A stretch of 64,000 nucleotides of DNA from JAYOEY01 sp038116945 (lineage in GTDB: Bacteria; Pseudomonadota; Alphaproteobacteria; MPNO01; UBA2964): positions 62,001-126,000 of the forward strand of contig JAYOEY010000008.1 of assembly GCA_038116945.1 (NCBI GenBank), written 5' to 3'. Both the position numbers and the translations under genes were made by a program. Shown here piece after piece: positions 31,584 to 39,305 of the stretch. The first letter of the stretch is position 1. The number at the start of each line of letters is the position of its first letter. The notes beneath the pieces were generated by a model. That model was not told where the DNA came from and did not search any database. It worked only from the letters and a program-made list of their open reading frames with translations.

Positions 31584-31997
31584 ATGACGACAAAAGCGAC
31601 AGGACAATGCCTTTGTGGTGATGTCACCTATGAGGTCGTGATACCGGAGAAATCCATCTATGAGGGGCTGTGCCACTGCCGCGACTGCCAGCGCTATACC
31701 GGCACCGCGTTCGCGTCTTCGATGATGGTGGCGAAGGCGGAAACTGACCTTAAGGGCGAGCTCAAATGGTACGGTACCGAGACCGACAAGGGCTCGATCA
31801 TGGAACGCGGCTTCTGTCCCAATTGCGGCTCCGGCGTGCTGTGCCGGTCCGACTCCTGGCCGGATCTTTACGTGCTGTCGGTCGGCACGCTCGACGATAC
31901 GTCGGTCTACGATCCGAAGATCAATATCTTCACGCGCAGCGCCATGAAGCACGTGTTCGATATCGACGACATCAAGAAGCGCGAAGACGGAATTTAG
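31584..31997 (+). CDS. GFA-family zinc protein (glutathione-dependent formaldehyde-activating-like)
   Basis: 137 residues. ATG 31584 is favoured over ATG 31572 because GGAG ends 8 bases before it. The zinc ligands of the GFA/CENP-V domain are present: Cys9, Cys11 (CLC), Cys30, Cys32, Cys35 (CHCRDC) and Cys78, Cys81 (CPNC). The founding enzyme was reported to speed S-hydroxymethylglutathione formation, but most family members have no tested activity. The gene is the unit immediately right of the REP-flanked nuclease gene and ends convergent with ubiD, with a hairpin between. Confidence 0.9.
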   Translation: MTTKATGQCLCGDVTYEVVIPEKSIYEGLCHCRDCQRYTGTAFASSMMVAKAETDLKGELKWYGTETDKGSIMERGFCPNCGSGVLCRSDSWPDLYVLSVGTLDDTSVYDPKINIFTRSAMKHVFDIDDIKKREDGI

Positions 31998-32009
31998 GCG
32001 CTAAAGGAA

Positions 32010-32034
32010 AAGGGCGGGTTCGAAACCCGCCCTT
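32010..32034. terminator. Hairpin between convergent GFA and UbiD genes
   Basis: Perfect 11-base-pair stem AAGGGCGGGTT (32010-32020) / AACCCGCCCTT (32024-32034) with loop CGA. On the minus strand it is followed by TTCCTTTAG, giving an intrinsic-terminator shape for the ubiD-like gene; on the plus strand the T run is poor. Confidence 0.65.
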
Positions 32035-32062
32035 GCACCGTTTGATTTTAGGATGGTGCGCT

Positions 32063-33643
32063 TTACCGCCCGTATTTGGCCAGCGATTTCACCCAGCCGT
32101 GCATGCGGTCGCTCATGTTCTTGATGTCCGCGTCCGAGAACCAGTCCTTCGGGTTGACCTTGTGGACCGGGTATTGCGGCCGCATGAAGTCTTCCTCGTA
32201 GCCGTAGGGCACGGTGGCGTCGATACCCATGCCGCCTTCGAACCGCGTGTTCGACGCAGTCCATTCGGCATTGCCCGCCGTCATCCGTTCGGCCGGCATG
32301 AAAGTCTGGCCGCGTCCCCCGGGAAGCGGGTTGAGGATGTCGGTATGCGGGTTCACCCGGGTGGTGAGGCACCACATGATGTCGTCCATGTCGTAGATGT
32401 CGGTGTCTTCCGACGCCGCGATCACGAGGCGCGCGCCCTGCGACGTGGCGAGGATCGCCGCCATGAAGTTGCGCTGCCAGCCTTCGTCGATCTGGCTGCG
32501 CTTCTTGACCTGGATGATCGCGCCGCCCCAGTCCGTCATGGAGTAGGGGATGTGGACGTCGGTCACGATGCCCGGCTGCATCCGTTCGCACAGCTCGAAA
32601 ATCGCGCCTTCGCGAACGGTAGTGTCGATATTGCTTTCGTCGGAGGTGTGAACGCCCAGCGCAAAGATGATCGGCTTGGACTCCGGTTTGCGGGTCGTCA
32701 CCGCCGTGCAGTGGAAGGTCGGCGCCTTGTAGGCCTTGCCCATATAGCCGGACCATTCGGGATGGAAATGATGCCGGCCCTGAATGCCGGATTCTTCCGA
32801 TTCCGCGGTCTCGAAGCGCCGGTCGCGCGGGTTGACGTAGCCTTCCAGCACCACTTCCGCATCGGCCAGCGTATAGGTGTCGACCGTCCGTGCCTTCACC
32901 ATCCGGACAGGCGCGCCCTGAACGGCGCCGGCGACGCCGATTTCATCGCAGCCTTCGGGCAGGATCACATAGTCGAAACCCGCACCGGCCAGCAGCGTGC
33001 AGGACGGCGGTACGCCAAAGCACACGGTGATCGGGATAGGCTTGTCTTCCTTGTAGTAGCGGGTGACGACCTGCCACATGTGGGAGCCGGGCGAAATCTG
33101 GAAGGTGCCGACATTGCCCCAGCGGAAATTCATCCGGTTGTAGCCAAGGTCCGTGCCGCCTGCGAAATACTCGCCCGCGACGCAGCGGATGCCGGAGCCG
33201 ACCGTCAGTTCGGGTTCGTACTCGGTATGGCGTACAGGGACGATATAATCGTTCACATTGGCCGGGTCCTCGATCACGACCTCTTGGCAGGGAGCGTCCT
33301 TCTGATCGATGATCACCGGCGGGATCGGGTGCCGCAGCGCCGCGGCGACGTGGCGCGTGCGCGCAACCGGGTCGGCCCAGCCGAACATCTTGTCGACGAC
33401 GCTCATGTCGCTGAACAGGTTGGTCACTACGCGGTTGTTGGGCTTGCCCTTGACGTTGTTGAACAGCATCGGGCAGGCGCCGTCGAAAACCTTCTGCAGC
33501 GCGATGATCTCGAGGTCCGGGTCGACCTCCTTGTCGGTAACCACCAGATCGCCCTGCTCCTGGAGCCATTCCAGCGTTCCGCGCAGGTCGTACAGTTTTT
33601 CCGACGGCACGCCGGGCGCCGCGTCTTTTTTGGCCGTGCTCAT
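32063..33643 (-). CDS. UbiD-family prFMN-dependent decarboxylase
   Basis: 526 residues from ATG 33643 (ribosome site GGAAAGGAAGG). It is homologous to UbiD along its length: the N-terminal LRGTLEWLQEQGDLV, the central prFMN/metal region FRWGNVGTFQISPGSHMW, the PEGCDEIGVAGA loop and the C-terminal segment TDWGGAIIQVKKRS. Such enzymes use prenylated FMN to decarboxylate (or carboxylate) aromatic and alpha,beta-unsaturated acids. The cofactor-making UbiX is not encoded nearby. Given the neighbouring oxygenases and lactonase-like hydrolase, an aromatic acid substrate is likely. It is divergent from the hydrolase gene with a 125-base gap. Confidence 0.93.
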   Translation of the reverse strand: MSTAKKDAAPGVPSEKLYDLRGTLEWLQEQGDLVVTDKEVDPDLEIIALQKVFDGACPMLFNNVKGKPNNRVVTNLFSDMSVVDKMFGWADPVARTRHVAAALRHPIPPVIIDQKDAPCQEVVIEDPANVNDYIVPVRHTEYEPELTVGSGIRCVAGEYFAGGTDLGYNRMNFRWGNVGTFQISPGSHMWQVVTRYYKEDKPIPITVCFGVPPSCTLLAGAGFDYVILPEGCDEIGVAGAVQGAPVRMVKARTVDTYTLADAEVVLEGYVNPRDRRFETAESEESGIQGRHHFHPEWSGYMGKAYKAPTFHCTAVTTRKPESKPIIFALGVHTSDESNIDTTVREGAIFELCERMQPGIVTDVHIPYSMTDWGGAIIQVKKRSQIDEGWQRNFMAAILATSQGARLVIAASEDTDIYDMDDIMWCLTTRVNPHTDILNPLPGGRGQTFMPAERMTAGNAEWTASNTRFEGGMGIDATVPYGYEEDFMRPQYPVHKVNPKDWFSDADIKNMSDRMHGWVKSLAKYGR

Positions 33644-33768
33644 GACCTTCCTTTCCTGTTGAGTTGCGCATTGTCTACGGGACCGCGCCCAAGAGCGCAA
33701 GACGGGCGGTGGACAGCGGCCGATGCTATGGGTATTTCAGGACACCGAATGAAATCAGGGAGGGCGCG

Positions 33769-34557
33769 GTGAAAGCCAGGGTCAACGGAGTCGAGATCAA
33801 TTACGAAGTGTCGGGAACCGAGGGAAAACCCTGGATTACGTTCTCGCATGCGCTCTGCAATAACCTGACCCTGTGGGACGACCAGGCGGAACTTCTCAAG
33901 AACGACTACCGCATCCTGCGCTACGACCATCGCGGGCTCGGCCAGTCCGAGGCGCCGGAGGGGGCCTATACCTTCCCCATGATCATCGCCGATGCCATCG
34001 CCCTGCTGGACCATGTCGGTGTGGACAAGACCCACTGGTGCGGGCTCTCGATCGGCGGAATGATGGGGTACGGGCTGGCCCAGGATCATGGAGACCGGCT
34101 GCTCAGCCTGATCGCCTGCGATTCGCGTCCCGACGCGCCGCCGGATTACCAGGATTATTTCCAGCATCGCATCGACCTTGCCGCCGCCGAAGGCATGGAA
34201 GGGCTGGTGGAGCCGACGATTTCACGCTGGTTCACGCCTGAATCGGTCGCCGCCAATATCCCGGTGCTCGACAAGGTGAGAGGCATGATCCGTTCGACCG
34301 ACCAGACCGGTCATGCAGGCTGCTGCCTGTGTCTCAAGACGCTTGCGTTCGGCTCGCGCCTCGGCGAAATCAGGGTGCCGACCCTGATCGTCGGCGGCGC
34401 CAAGGACAAGGGTGCGCCGCCGGAAGCGCTGGCGGAGGCTGCCAAGGCGATTCCCGGCGCGAAACACGTGATGATCCCCGATGCCGGGCACATCTCGAAC
34501 CTGGAGAATCCGGCGGCGTTCAATGCGGCGATCACGGAGTTCCTGGGGTCGATCTGA
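33769..34557 (+). CDS. Alpha/beta hydrolase, 3-oxoadipate enol-lactonase-like
   Basis: 262 residues from GTG 33769 behind a GGGAGG ribosome site; this start aligns with family N-termini (VKARVNGVEINYEVSG). The oxyanion region is ITFSHALCNN, HRGLGQS (54-60) is typical for PcaD-like hydrolases, the nucleophile is Ser94 in GLSIGG, and the catalytic His is in IPDAGHISNLENP near residue 242. PcaD opens the enol-lactone of the beta-ketoadipate pathway; no other pca gene is adjacent, so a related lactone or ester is equally possible. The gene stands alone, divergent from ubiD. Confidence 0.88.
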   Translation: MKARVNGVEINYEVSGTEGKPWITFSHALCNNLTLWDDQAELLKNDYRILRYDHRGLGQSEAPEGAYTFPMIIADAIALLDHVGVDKTHWCGLSIGGMMGYGLAQDHGDRLLSLIACDSRPDAPPDYQDYFQHRIDLAAAEGMEGLVEPTISRWFTPESVAANIPVLDKVRGMIRSTDQTGHAGCCLCLKTLAFGSRLGEIRVPTLIVGGAKDKGAPPEALAEAAKAIPGAKHVMIPDAGHISNLENPAAFNAAITEFLGSI

Positions 34558-34947
34558 CTCCCGCGTCTGCGCCAGCGCTGCGCGCCATGGGCGCGATCTC
34601 GAGGTAACGGAAAACCGTCGTCCTGACGCCGTTTTATTCGCATTCCGGACACGAATTCTGTTGTCTTTGCGAAGCCGGATAATGGTTTAAGGGCGGCCGA
34701 ACAAATTAAGGGATTTTCTGATTAATAAAAAATCGTCCGACAATTAAATACGTCCAGAAGTAATAGTTAAACATTGCGTTCCCGGACGATGCGGTTATTG
34801 TCCAGACAGTTCCGGCATTTGATGCCGCCTGCCGCTCGGCAGACCGTACGGCCAGACCGGAACTAAGCAAGACATTCGAAACTGCGGGGACCGGTCCTGC
34901 GTGCCTGCCTGCGCCGCTATGGCGGGCGGGCGGTCAGGAGTTTTCCT
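34558..34947. other. 390-base non-coding region upstream of the repeat protein gene
   Basis: No coding frame of interest. The first part (34680-34780) is AT-rich for this genome; it contains an inverted repeat ATCGTCCG (34732-34739) / CGGACGAT (34783-34790) with a 43-base spacer. The second part is GC-rich and holds the folded element at 34808-34864. No clear -35/-10 pair or sigma-54 site was found. A ribosome site (AGGAG) precedes the ATG at 34948 by 8 bases. Confidence 0.6.
34808..34864 (+). other. Possible folded RNA or DNA element in the leader of the repeat protein gene
   Basis: An outer 8-base-pair stem AGTTCCGG (34808-34815) / CCGGAACT (34857-34864) encloses a hairpin CTGCC-GCTC-GGCAG (34829-34842), a small hairpin around CATTTGATG (34816-34824) and the palindrome CCGTACGG (34844-34851). 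The arrangement is cloverleaf-like. It could be a structured 5' leader, a small RNA or a protein site; chance in GC-rich DNA is not excluded. Confidence 0.35.
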
Positions 34948-35736
34948 ATGAGCAGTATCAAATCCGGGCAATTTGCCTTTGCGTTTCTGCGTGTCTTCCT
35001 AGCACTCGCCTGTTTGACGGCTCTGGCGGCGCCCGCAGCCCAAGCGCAAAACGGGTCGTTGGGGGTGCCCGACAATTCCAGGCCGAAAAGTTTCGGGGGA
35101 GGCTGGGAATGCAATCGCGGATTCCGCTCGACCGGCGTTGGATGCGAGGCTGTCGCCATTCCCCAAAACGCCTTCGCGACGGGGCGCTCGTTTGGTTCGG
35201 GATGGGAGTGCCGGCGCGGCTTCAAGGAAACGACGGGGGGATGCGTTCGGATCGCAGTCCCGTCAAACGCCTTCCTTAACGGTCCCGGCGACGACTGGGT
35301 ATGCGAAAGGGGCTACCGGAACGAAGGGCGCGCATGCGTAATCATAACGGTTCCGGCCAACGGGTTTCTGACTGACACGACTTACGCCAAGGGCTGGGAG
35401 TGCGAGCGAGGATTTCGCGACGACAACGATCGCTGCGTCGCGCTGAACGTACCCGAAAACGGATTCCTGACATCGACCGGAGATCGCTGGAAATGCAACC
35501 GGGGCTTTCGGGAAAACGGGGAATCCTGTGTCGCCGTTAAGGTGCCGGCCAACGGCTATTTCGTGGACGTCTCTTACGGCTCTGGCTGGAAATGCAAACG
35601 CGGCTACGAGGCGTCCGACAGTAAATGCGTCTCCATACAGGTCCCTGAGAACGCCCATCTCGACTACACGGGAAATGCGTGGGACTGCGACAGGCCCTAT
35701 CGCAAGGTCGGCCAGCGCTGTGAGAAATCGAGATAG
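34948..35736 (+). CDS. Secreted protein of seven cysteine-pair repeats
   Basis: 262 residues with a Sec signal peptide (cleavage near AQA-QNG, residue 33). The mature chain is seven repeats of the form W-x-C-x-R-G-[FY]...C-x-x-[IV]-x-V-P-x-N-[AG]-[FY]. Each repeat has one cysteine pair exactly 11 residues apart: 55/66, 88/99, 119/130, 152/163, 183/194, 216/227, 247/258. The repeat lengths alternate 33, 31, 33, 31, 33, 31, so the true unit is 64 residues made of two unequal halves. One disulfide per repeat is the obvious reading for a periplasmic or extracellular protein. I recognise similar unnamed alphaproteobacterial proteins but no function; binding to a glycan or protein partner is possible. 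Confidence 0.85.
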   Translation: MSSIKSGQFAFAFLRVFLALACLTALAAPAAQAQNGSLGVPDNSRPKSFGGGWECNRGFRSTGVGCEAVAIPQNAFATGRSFGSGWECRRGFKETTGGCVRIAVPSNAFLNGPGDDWVCERGYRNEGRACVIITVPANGFLTDTTYAKGWECERGFRDDNDRCVALNVPENGFLTSTGDRWKCNRGFRENGESCVAVKVPANGYFVDVSYGSGWKCKRGYEASDSKCVSIQVPENAHLDYTGNAWDCDRPYRKVGQRCEKSR

Positions 35737-35767
35737 CGTTTTCCCCGGCGCTTTGGAGGCATCGGGA

Positions 35768-36622
35768 TCAGTTTCCGAGAGGCGCGTCGGGTTCGCTGAC
35801 CGTGTAGCGCCGCAGCAGGCGTTGTTCTTCCGGCGGGAAATCCGTGCGCGCATGGTTGACGCAGCGGTTGTCCCAGATCAGCAGGTCGCCGGGCGTCCAT
35901 TTGTGGGCATACAGGAACTCCGGCTTCTCCGCGTGCTCGATCAGTTCCATCAGCAGGTCTTCACTTTCGTCCCGATCCATCCCGACGATACGCTCGGTCA
36001 TCAGGCGCGACAGATAAATCGATTTTCGACCTGAATCCGGGTGAGTCCTGACCAGCCTGTGCGTGGCGCGCGGCAGGTCCGGGTCGGCGCCGATGGTGCT
36101 TCGGTCGGTCGCCGCATAATCGTAAACGCAAATGGTTTCCAGATTCTCGATCCGGGCTTTCATCCCGTCGGAGAGGGCGTCGTAGGCCGCGTAAAGGTTC
36201 GCGAATACGGTGTCGCCTCCGGTGGACGGTATGCGGATGGCATAGAGCGTCGTCGCGCGATAGGGAATCTGGCGGTGCGCTCCGTCGGAGTGGAACTGCA
36301 TCTCGCCGTCGGGCAGGGAGCCGATCGGCACGCCATCCTTGCGGATGTTGCTGATCAGCATGACGCCCCGCGTCGCCGACTTTCTGAGATCGCCGGTCGA
36401 GCGGTCCCGGAAAGCGCCATCGCCGCGTCCGAACAGGTTGGCGAAACGAAGCTGGTCGTCGGGCGAAATCTTCTGTTCCGGAAAGACCAGAACGCAATGA
36501 TCGGTAAAGGCCTTGCGGACCATGTCGGCGGTTCTGCCGTCGAGTTCTTCACGCAAATCGAGCCCGTGAATGCGCGCGCCGCAGGCCGCCGAGGTCGGTT
36601 CGATGTCTATGGTGAGCGTCAT
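35768..36622 (-). CDS. TauD/TfdA-family Fe(II)/2-oxoglutarate dioxygenase
   Basis: 284 residues with the family's facial triad: His111-x-Asp113 (FHSDGA) and His257 (NHARTDF), and Arg268 eleven residues after the distal histidine for 2-oxoglutarate. TauD-type enzymes hydroxylate a carbon next to a sulfonate, sulfate, ether or carboxylate and release the group. The gene follows the cysteine-dioxygenase-like gene by 11 bases on the same strand, which points to an organosulfur or amino-acid-derived substrate, but 2,4-D-like ethers or other compounds cannot be excluded. Confidence 0.92.
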   Translation of the reverse strand: MTLTIDIEPTSAACGARIHGLDLREELDGRTADMVRKAFTDHCVLVFPEQKISPDDQLRFANLFGRGDGAFRDRSTGDLRKSATRGVMLISNIRKDGVPIGSLPDGEMQFHSDGAHRQIPYRATTLYAIRIPSTGGDTVFANLYAAYDALSDGMKARIENLETICVYDYAATDRSTIGADPDLPRATHRLVRTHPDSGRKSIYLSRLMTERIVGMDRDESEDLLMELIEHAEKPEFLYAHKWTPGDLLIWDNRCVNHARTDFPPEEQRLLRRYTVSEPDAPLGN

Positions 36623-36633
36623 TTTCGTCTCCC

Positions 36634-37170
36634 TTATTTCAGGCGGCTGCCGACGGCGACCGCTTTTTTGCCCAGATCGAACCGGTTGGTCGGAATGGCA
36701 TCGAGATCGGTTCCGGTTACGCGAACGAATTGCGCGCCGTCCGGGAAATGGATCGAATGAATGTCGCCGACCTCGAACTTGCCGGCATCTCCCGGCGACA
36801 GGCGGAAGGTTTCCTTTTCCTCAAGATCGGCGAAGCCTTCCTGCGACCCGTCATCCTTCCGTTTCCAGAGCGTCATGTCCGTCCATTCCGCCGCCTGGCC
36901 ATAGATCGCCCAGGACCGACCGTGGTCGTGCGGAGGCCCCTTCTTGCCTTCAGTATAGATATGGATCAGCACGTTGAATCCGGTGTCCCTGTCGCGATAG
37001 ATCGTGCGGATGCCCGGTTCCGCGCCCGCTCCGCATTCGGCGGCGAGAAATTCAGGGTCCCTGAGCAGTTTTTCGAGGTTTGCGCGGACCTTGTCGTGGC
37101 CTTCGGGCCCGTTATCCGCCTTCAGCACGTCACGGGCTTCGTCGCAAAACTGTTCGAAACTGTAGGCCAT
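36634..37170 (-). CDS. Cysteine-dioxygenase-like cupin
   Basis: 178 residues of the cysteine dioxygenase type I cupin group. The iron ligands are His81 and His83 (PPHDHGRSWAIYG) and His138 or His141 (GDIHSIHFPDG). Characterised relatives oxidise thiols such as cysteine or 3-mercaptopropionate to sulfinates with O2. The crosslinked Cys-Tyr pair of the mammalian enzyme is not evident. It is the first gene of a two-gene leftward operon with the TauD-type dioxygenase; the divergent SSADH-like gene begins 129 bases away, so the three may share regulation. Confidence 0.85.
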   Translation of the reverse strand: MAYSFEQFCDEARDVLKADNGPEGHDKVRANLEKLLRDPEFLAAECGAGAEPGIRTIYRDRDTGFNVLIHIYTEGKKGPPHDHGRSWAIYGQAAEWTDMTLWKRKDDGSQEGFADLEEKETFRLSPGDAGKFEVGDIHSIHFPDGAQFVRVTGTDLDAIPTNRFDLGKKAVAVGSRLK

Positions 37171-37299
37171 TATTTTCTCCGTCCTTGTATGTCCGGCGCA
37201 GTGTACTCCCGCAGGCTCCTGGCCTCAATTGCCGACGTCCGTGACAGGGGACCGTCCCATGAAGCATAAAAGGGAAAATTCCGTGTGGAAGGATCAGAC

Positions 37300-38727
37300 A
37301 TGTTCATCAACGGCGAATGGCGCGGCGCAGAATCGGGACGGACTTTCGAGGTCGCAAATCCGGCGACCGGCGAAAAGATCGCGGATGTGCCCGATGGCGG
37401 ACGGGAAGATGCGAGGCTGGCGATAGCGGCGGCGGACGCTGCGTTCGCGGGATGGGCAGGCCTGACGGCCTACGACCGTTCGCGAATTCTCTACAAGGCG
37501 TGGGAGCTGATGTCGGCGCGGGCCGAAGACATCGCCCGCACCATGACGGCGGAACAGGGCAAGCCGCTGCGCGCCGCGTTGAACGAGGTGCGCTACGGAG
37601 CGGACTTCCTGCTGTGGTATGCGGAGGAGGCCAAGCGCGTCTATGGCGAGACCATACCGGCGCCACGCGGCGACCAGCGCTTTCTGGTCCTGCACCAGCC
37701 TGTCGGCGTCGTGGCTGCGGTCACGCCATGGAACTATCCGGCATCGATGATCACCCGGAAGGTCGCGCCGGCGCTGGCGGCGGGCTGCACCATCGTTCTC
37801 AAGCCTGCGGAGGCGACGCCGCTGTGCGCCATCGAGATTTTCAAATTGCTGGAAGAGGCAGGCGTGCCGCCTGGCGTCGCCAACCTGGTGACGGCGCTGG
37901 ATCCCGCGCCCATCGGCGAGGAATTCGTCTCCAACGAAGCGGTTCGCAAGATCACCTTCACCGGGTCGACGGCGACCGGCAAGATGCTGGCGCGTGGCGC
38001 CGCGGAAGGCATGAAACGGGTATCTCTTGAACTCGGCGGGCATGCGCCGTTTCTGGTGCTCAAGGATGCCGATCCGGTGTTCGCGGCCAAGGGCGCCGTT
38101 CTGGTCAAGTATCTCAATACCGGTCAGGCCTGCATCTGTCCCAACCGGCTTTTCGTCCATGAGAGCGGCGTCGACGCCTTTACCGGCGAGTTTGTGTCCC
38201 GCGTCGAGCGGATGCGCGCCGGCAACGGGCTCGAGGACGGCGTCTCCATCGGTCCGCTGGTCAACCAGGCAGCGATCGACAAGATCGAGCGCCAGGTCGC
38301 CGACGCGGTCGAAAAGGGCGCGCGGGTCCTGTGCGGCGGGCATCGGCTGATGGATGACGGGCTCGACCGGGGATTCTTTTACGCGCCGACGGTCCTCGGA
38401 GGCGTCACTCCCGACATGCTGATCTATCGCGAGGAAACGTTCGGGCCCGTTGCCCCGATCATCTCGTTCGGCGACGACGACGACATTCTCGCGATGGCGA
38501 ACGATACCCATTACGGGCTCGCGGCCTACATCTATACGCGAGACCTGTCGGCGGCGATGCGCACCTTCGAAGGGCTGCGCTTCGGCATCGTCGGCATCAA
38601 CGACATCAATCCGACCGGGGCGGCCGCGCCGTTCGGCGGCATGAAGGCATCGGGGCTTGGCCGGGAAGGCGGGCACGAAGGCCTTTCGGAATATCTCGAA
38701 ACCAAGCTGGGCGGGTTTTCGGTCTGA
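37300..38727 (+). CDS. gabD: NAD(P)-dependent succinate-semialdehyde dehydrogenase-like ALDH
   Basis: 475 residues from ATG 37300, preceded by GGAAGGA; a GTG at 37285 is in frame but lacks this spacing. Aldehyde dehydrogenase landmarks: TPWNYPA with Asn145, KPAEATP, FTGST, the general base Glu244 in ELGG, and the nucleophile Cys278 in GQACICPNR. The CIC doublet (Cys278/Cys280) is the redox-sensitive pair of GabD-type enzymes. It oxidises succinate semialdehyde or a close aldehyde to the acid. It is divergent from the thiol-dioxygenase/TauD operon. A stem-loop with a T-rich tail follows at 38771. Confidence 0.88.
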   Translation: MFINGEWRGAESGRTFEVANPATGEKIADVPDGGREDARLAIAAADAAFAGWAGLTAYDRSRILYKAWELMSARAEDIARTMTAEQGKPLRAALNEVRYGADFLLWYAEEAKRVYGETIPAPRGDQRFLVLHQPVGVVAAVTPWNYPASMITRKVAPALAAGCTIVLKPAEATPLCAIEIFKLLEEAGVPPGVANLVTALDPAPIGEEFVSNEAVRKITFTGSTATGKMLARGAAEGMKRVSLELGGHAPFLVLKDADPVFAAKGAVLVKYLNTGQACICPNRLFVHESGVDAFTGEFVSRVERMRAGNGLEDGVSIGPLVNQAAIDKIERQVADAVEKGARVLCGGHRLMDDGLDRGFFYAPTVLGGVTPDMLIYREETFGPVAPIISFGDDDDILAMANDTHYGLAAYIYTRDLSAAMRTFEGLRFGIVGINDINPTGAAAPFGGMKASGLGREGGHEGLSEYLETKLGGFSV

Positions 38728-38770
38728 GTCATTGCGGCCCGGGTCTGCCTCGATCCGCCGCGCCGCGTTA

Positions 38771-38802
38771 AAGGTTGGTTAACCTTCTTTAATTAATTTT
38801 TT
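38771..38802 (+). terminator. Probable intrinsic terminator of the SSADH gene
   Basis: Stem AAGGTT (38771-38776) / AACCTT (38781-38786) with loop GGTT, followed by CTTTAATTAATTTTTT. The stem is short, but the T-rich tail is marked in this GC-rich genome. Confidence 0.5.
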
Positions 38803-38816
38803 GGTGATTTTTTTGC
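38802..38816 (+). promoter_or_regulatory. Weak candidate sigma-54 promoter
   Basis: TGG at 38802-38804 and TTGC at 38813-38816 have the GG-N10-GC spacing of sigma-54 promoters, 36 bases before the ATG at 38852. The -24 block reads TGGTGAT instead of TGGCACG, and much of the match is a T run, so this is only a candidate. Confidence 0.25.
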
Positions 38817-38851
38817 CAAAGATTTTTGCCTGAGTTGGAGATTCTGCCGCC

Positions 38852-39256
38852 ATGTCCGCACCCAAGATTCTGCTGTTCCTGTCCCTGTTCCTGCCTGCCT
38901 TGTCCTGGCAGGCGTTTGCCGCACCCGATGCCCGAACGAGCGAAAAGATCCGGCTCCAGACTGCGATGCAAAAGCATATTCAGGACCGGCTCGTGGATGG
39001 AGCCTACCTGCATATGGATGAAAGGACCGGCACTGTCCGAAAACTCGTTCCCGATGCGCCGCATCCCATGATTTTCAGTATGGGGCCGTATTACGTTCTC
39101 TGTTCCCATTTCCGCGACGAAAGAGGCAAGGAGGTCAATGTCGATTTCTATATCGCCCGGCGCGAAAAGGATTTTGTCGTCTTCCGGTCAGAAGTCGACA
39201 AACGCGCAGCGTTGCAGCGCTTGATGCAAGCTGGAAAAATCAAGCGTCTGGATTGA
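38852..39256 (+). CDS. Secreted hypothetical protein (134 aa)
   Basis: 134 residues with a clear Sec signal peptide (ILLFLSLFLPALSWQAFA, cleavage near residue 23). The mature protein has one cysteine (in YYVLCSHFRDERG) and a strand-rich centre with GPYYVLCSHF and VNVDFYIARRE, ending in a basic helix. No enzyme motif recognised. It lies 49 bases before the hybrid histidine kinase gene on the same strand, so it may be a periplasmic partner of that sensor, but this rests on position only. Confidence 0.65.
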   Translation: MSAPKILLFLSLFLPALSWQAFAAPDARTSEKIRLQTAMQKHIQDRLVDGAYLHMDERTGTVRKLVPDAPHPMIFSMGPYYVLCSHFRDERGKEVNVDFYIARREKDFVVFRSEVDKRAALQRLMQAGKIKRLD

Positions 39257-39305
39257 TTCGTCCCACAGGGAACGGGGTTCTGTCCAGCGCGCCGGTGCAG
39301 GCGAT

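Noticed and set aside
33769..34557. Part of a beta-ketoadipate (pca) operon
   Set aside because: No pcaB, pcaC, pcaG or pcaH gene lies near; only the PcaD-like hydrolase is present.
35080..35720. CRISPR-like regular repeats
   Set aside because: The periodicity is at protein level (about 96 and 192 bases in frame within a gene); DNA repeats are degenerate and there are no unique spacers.
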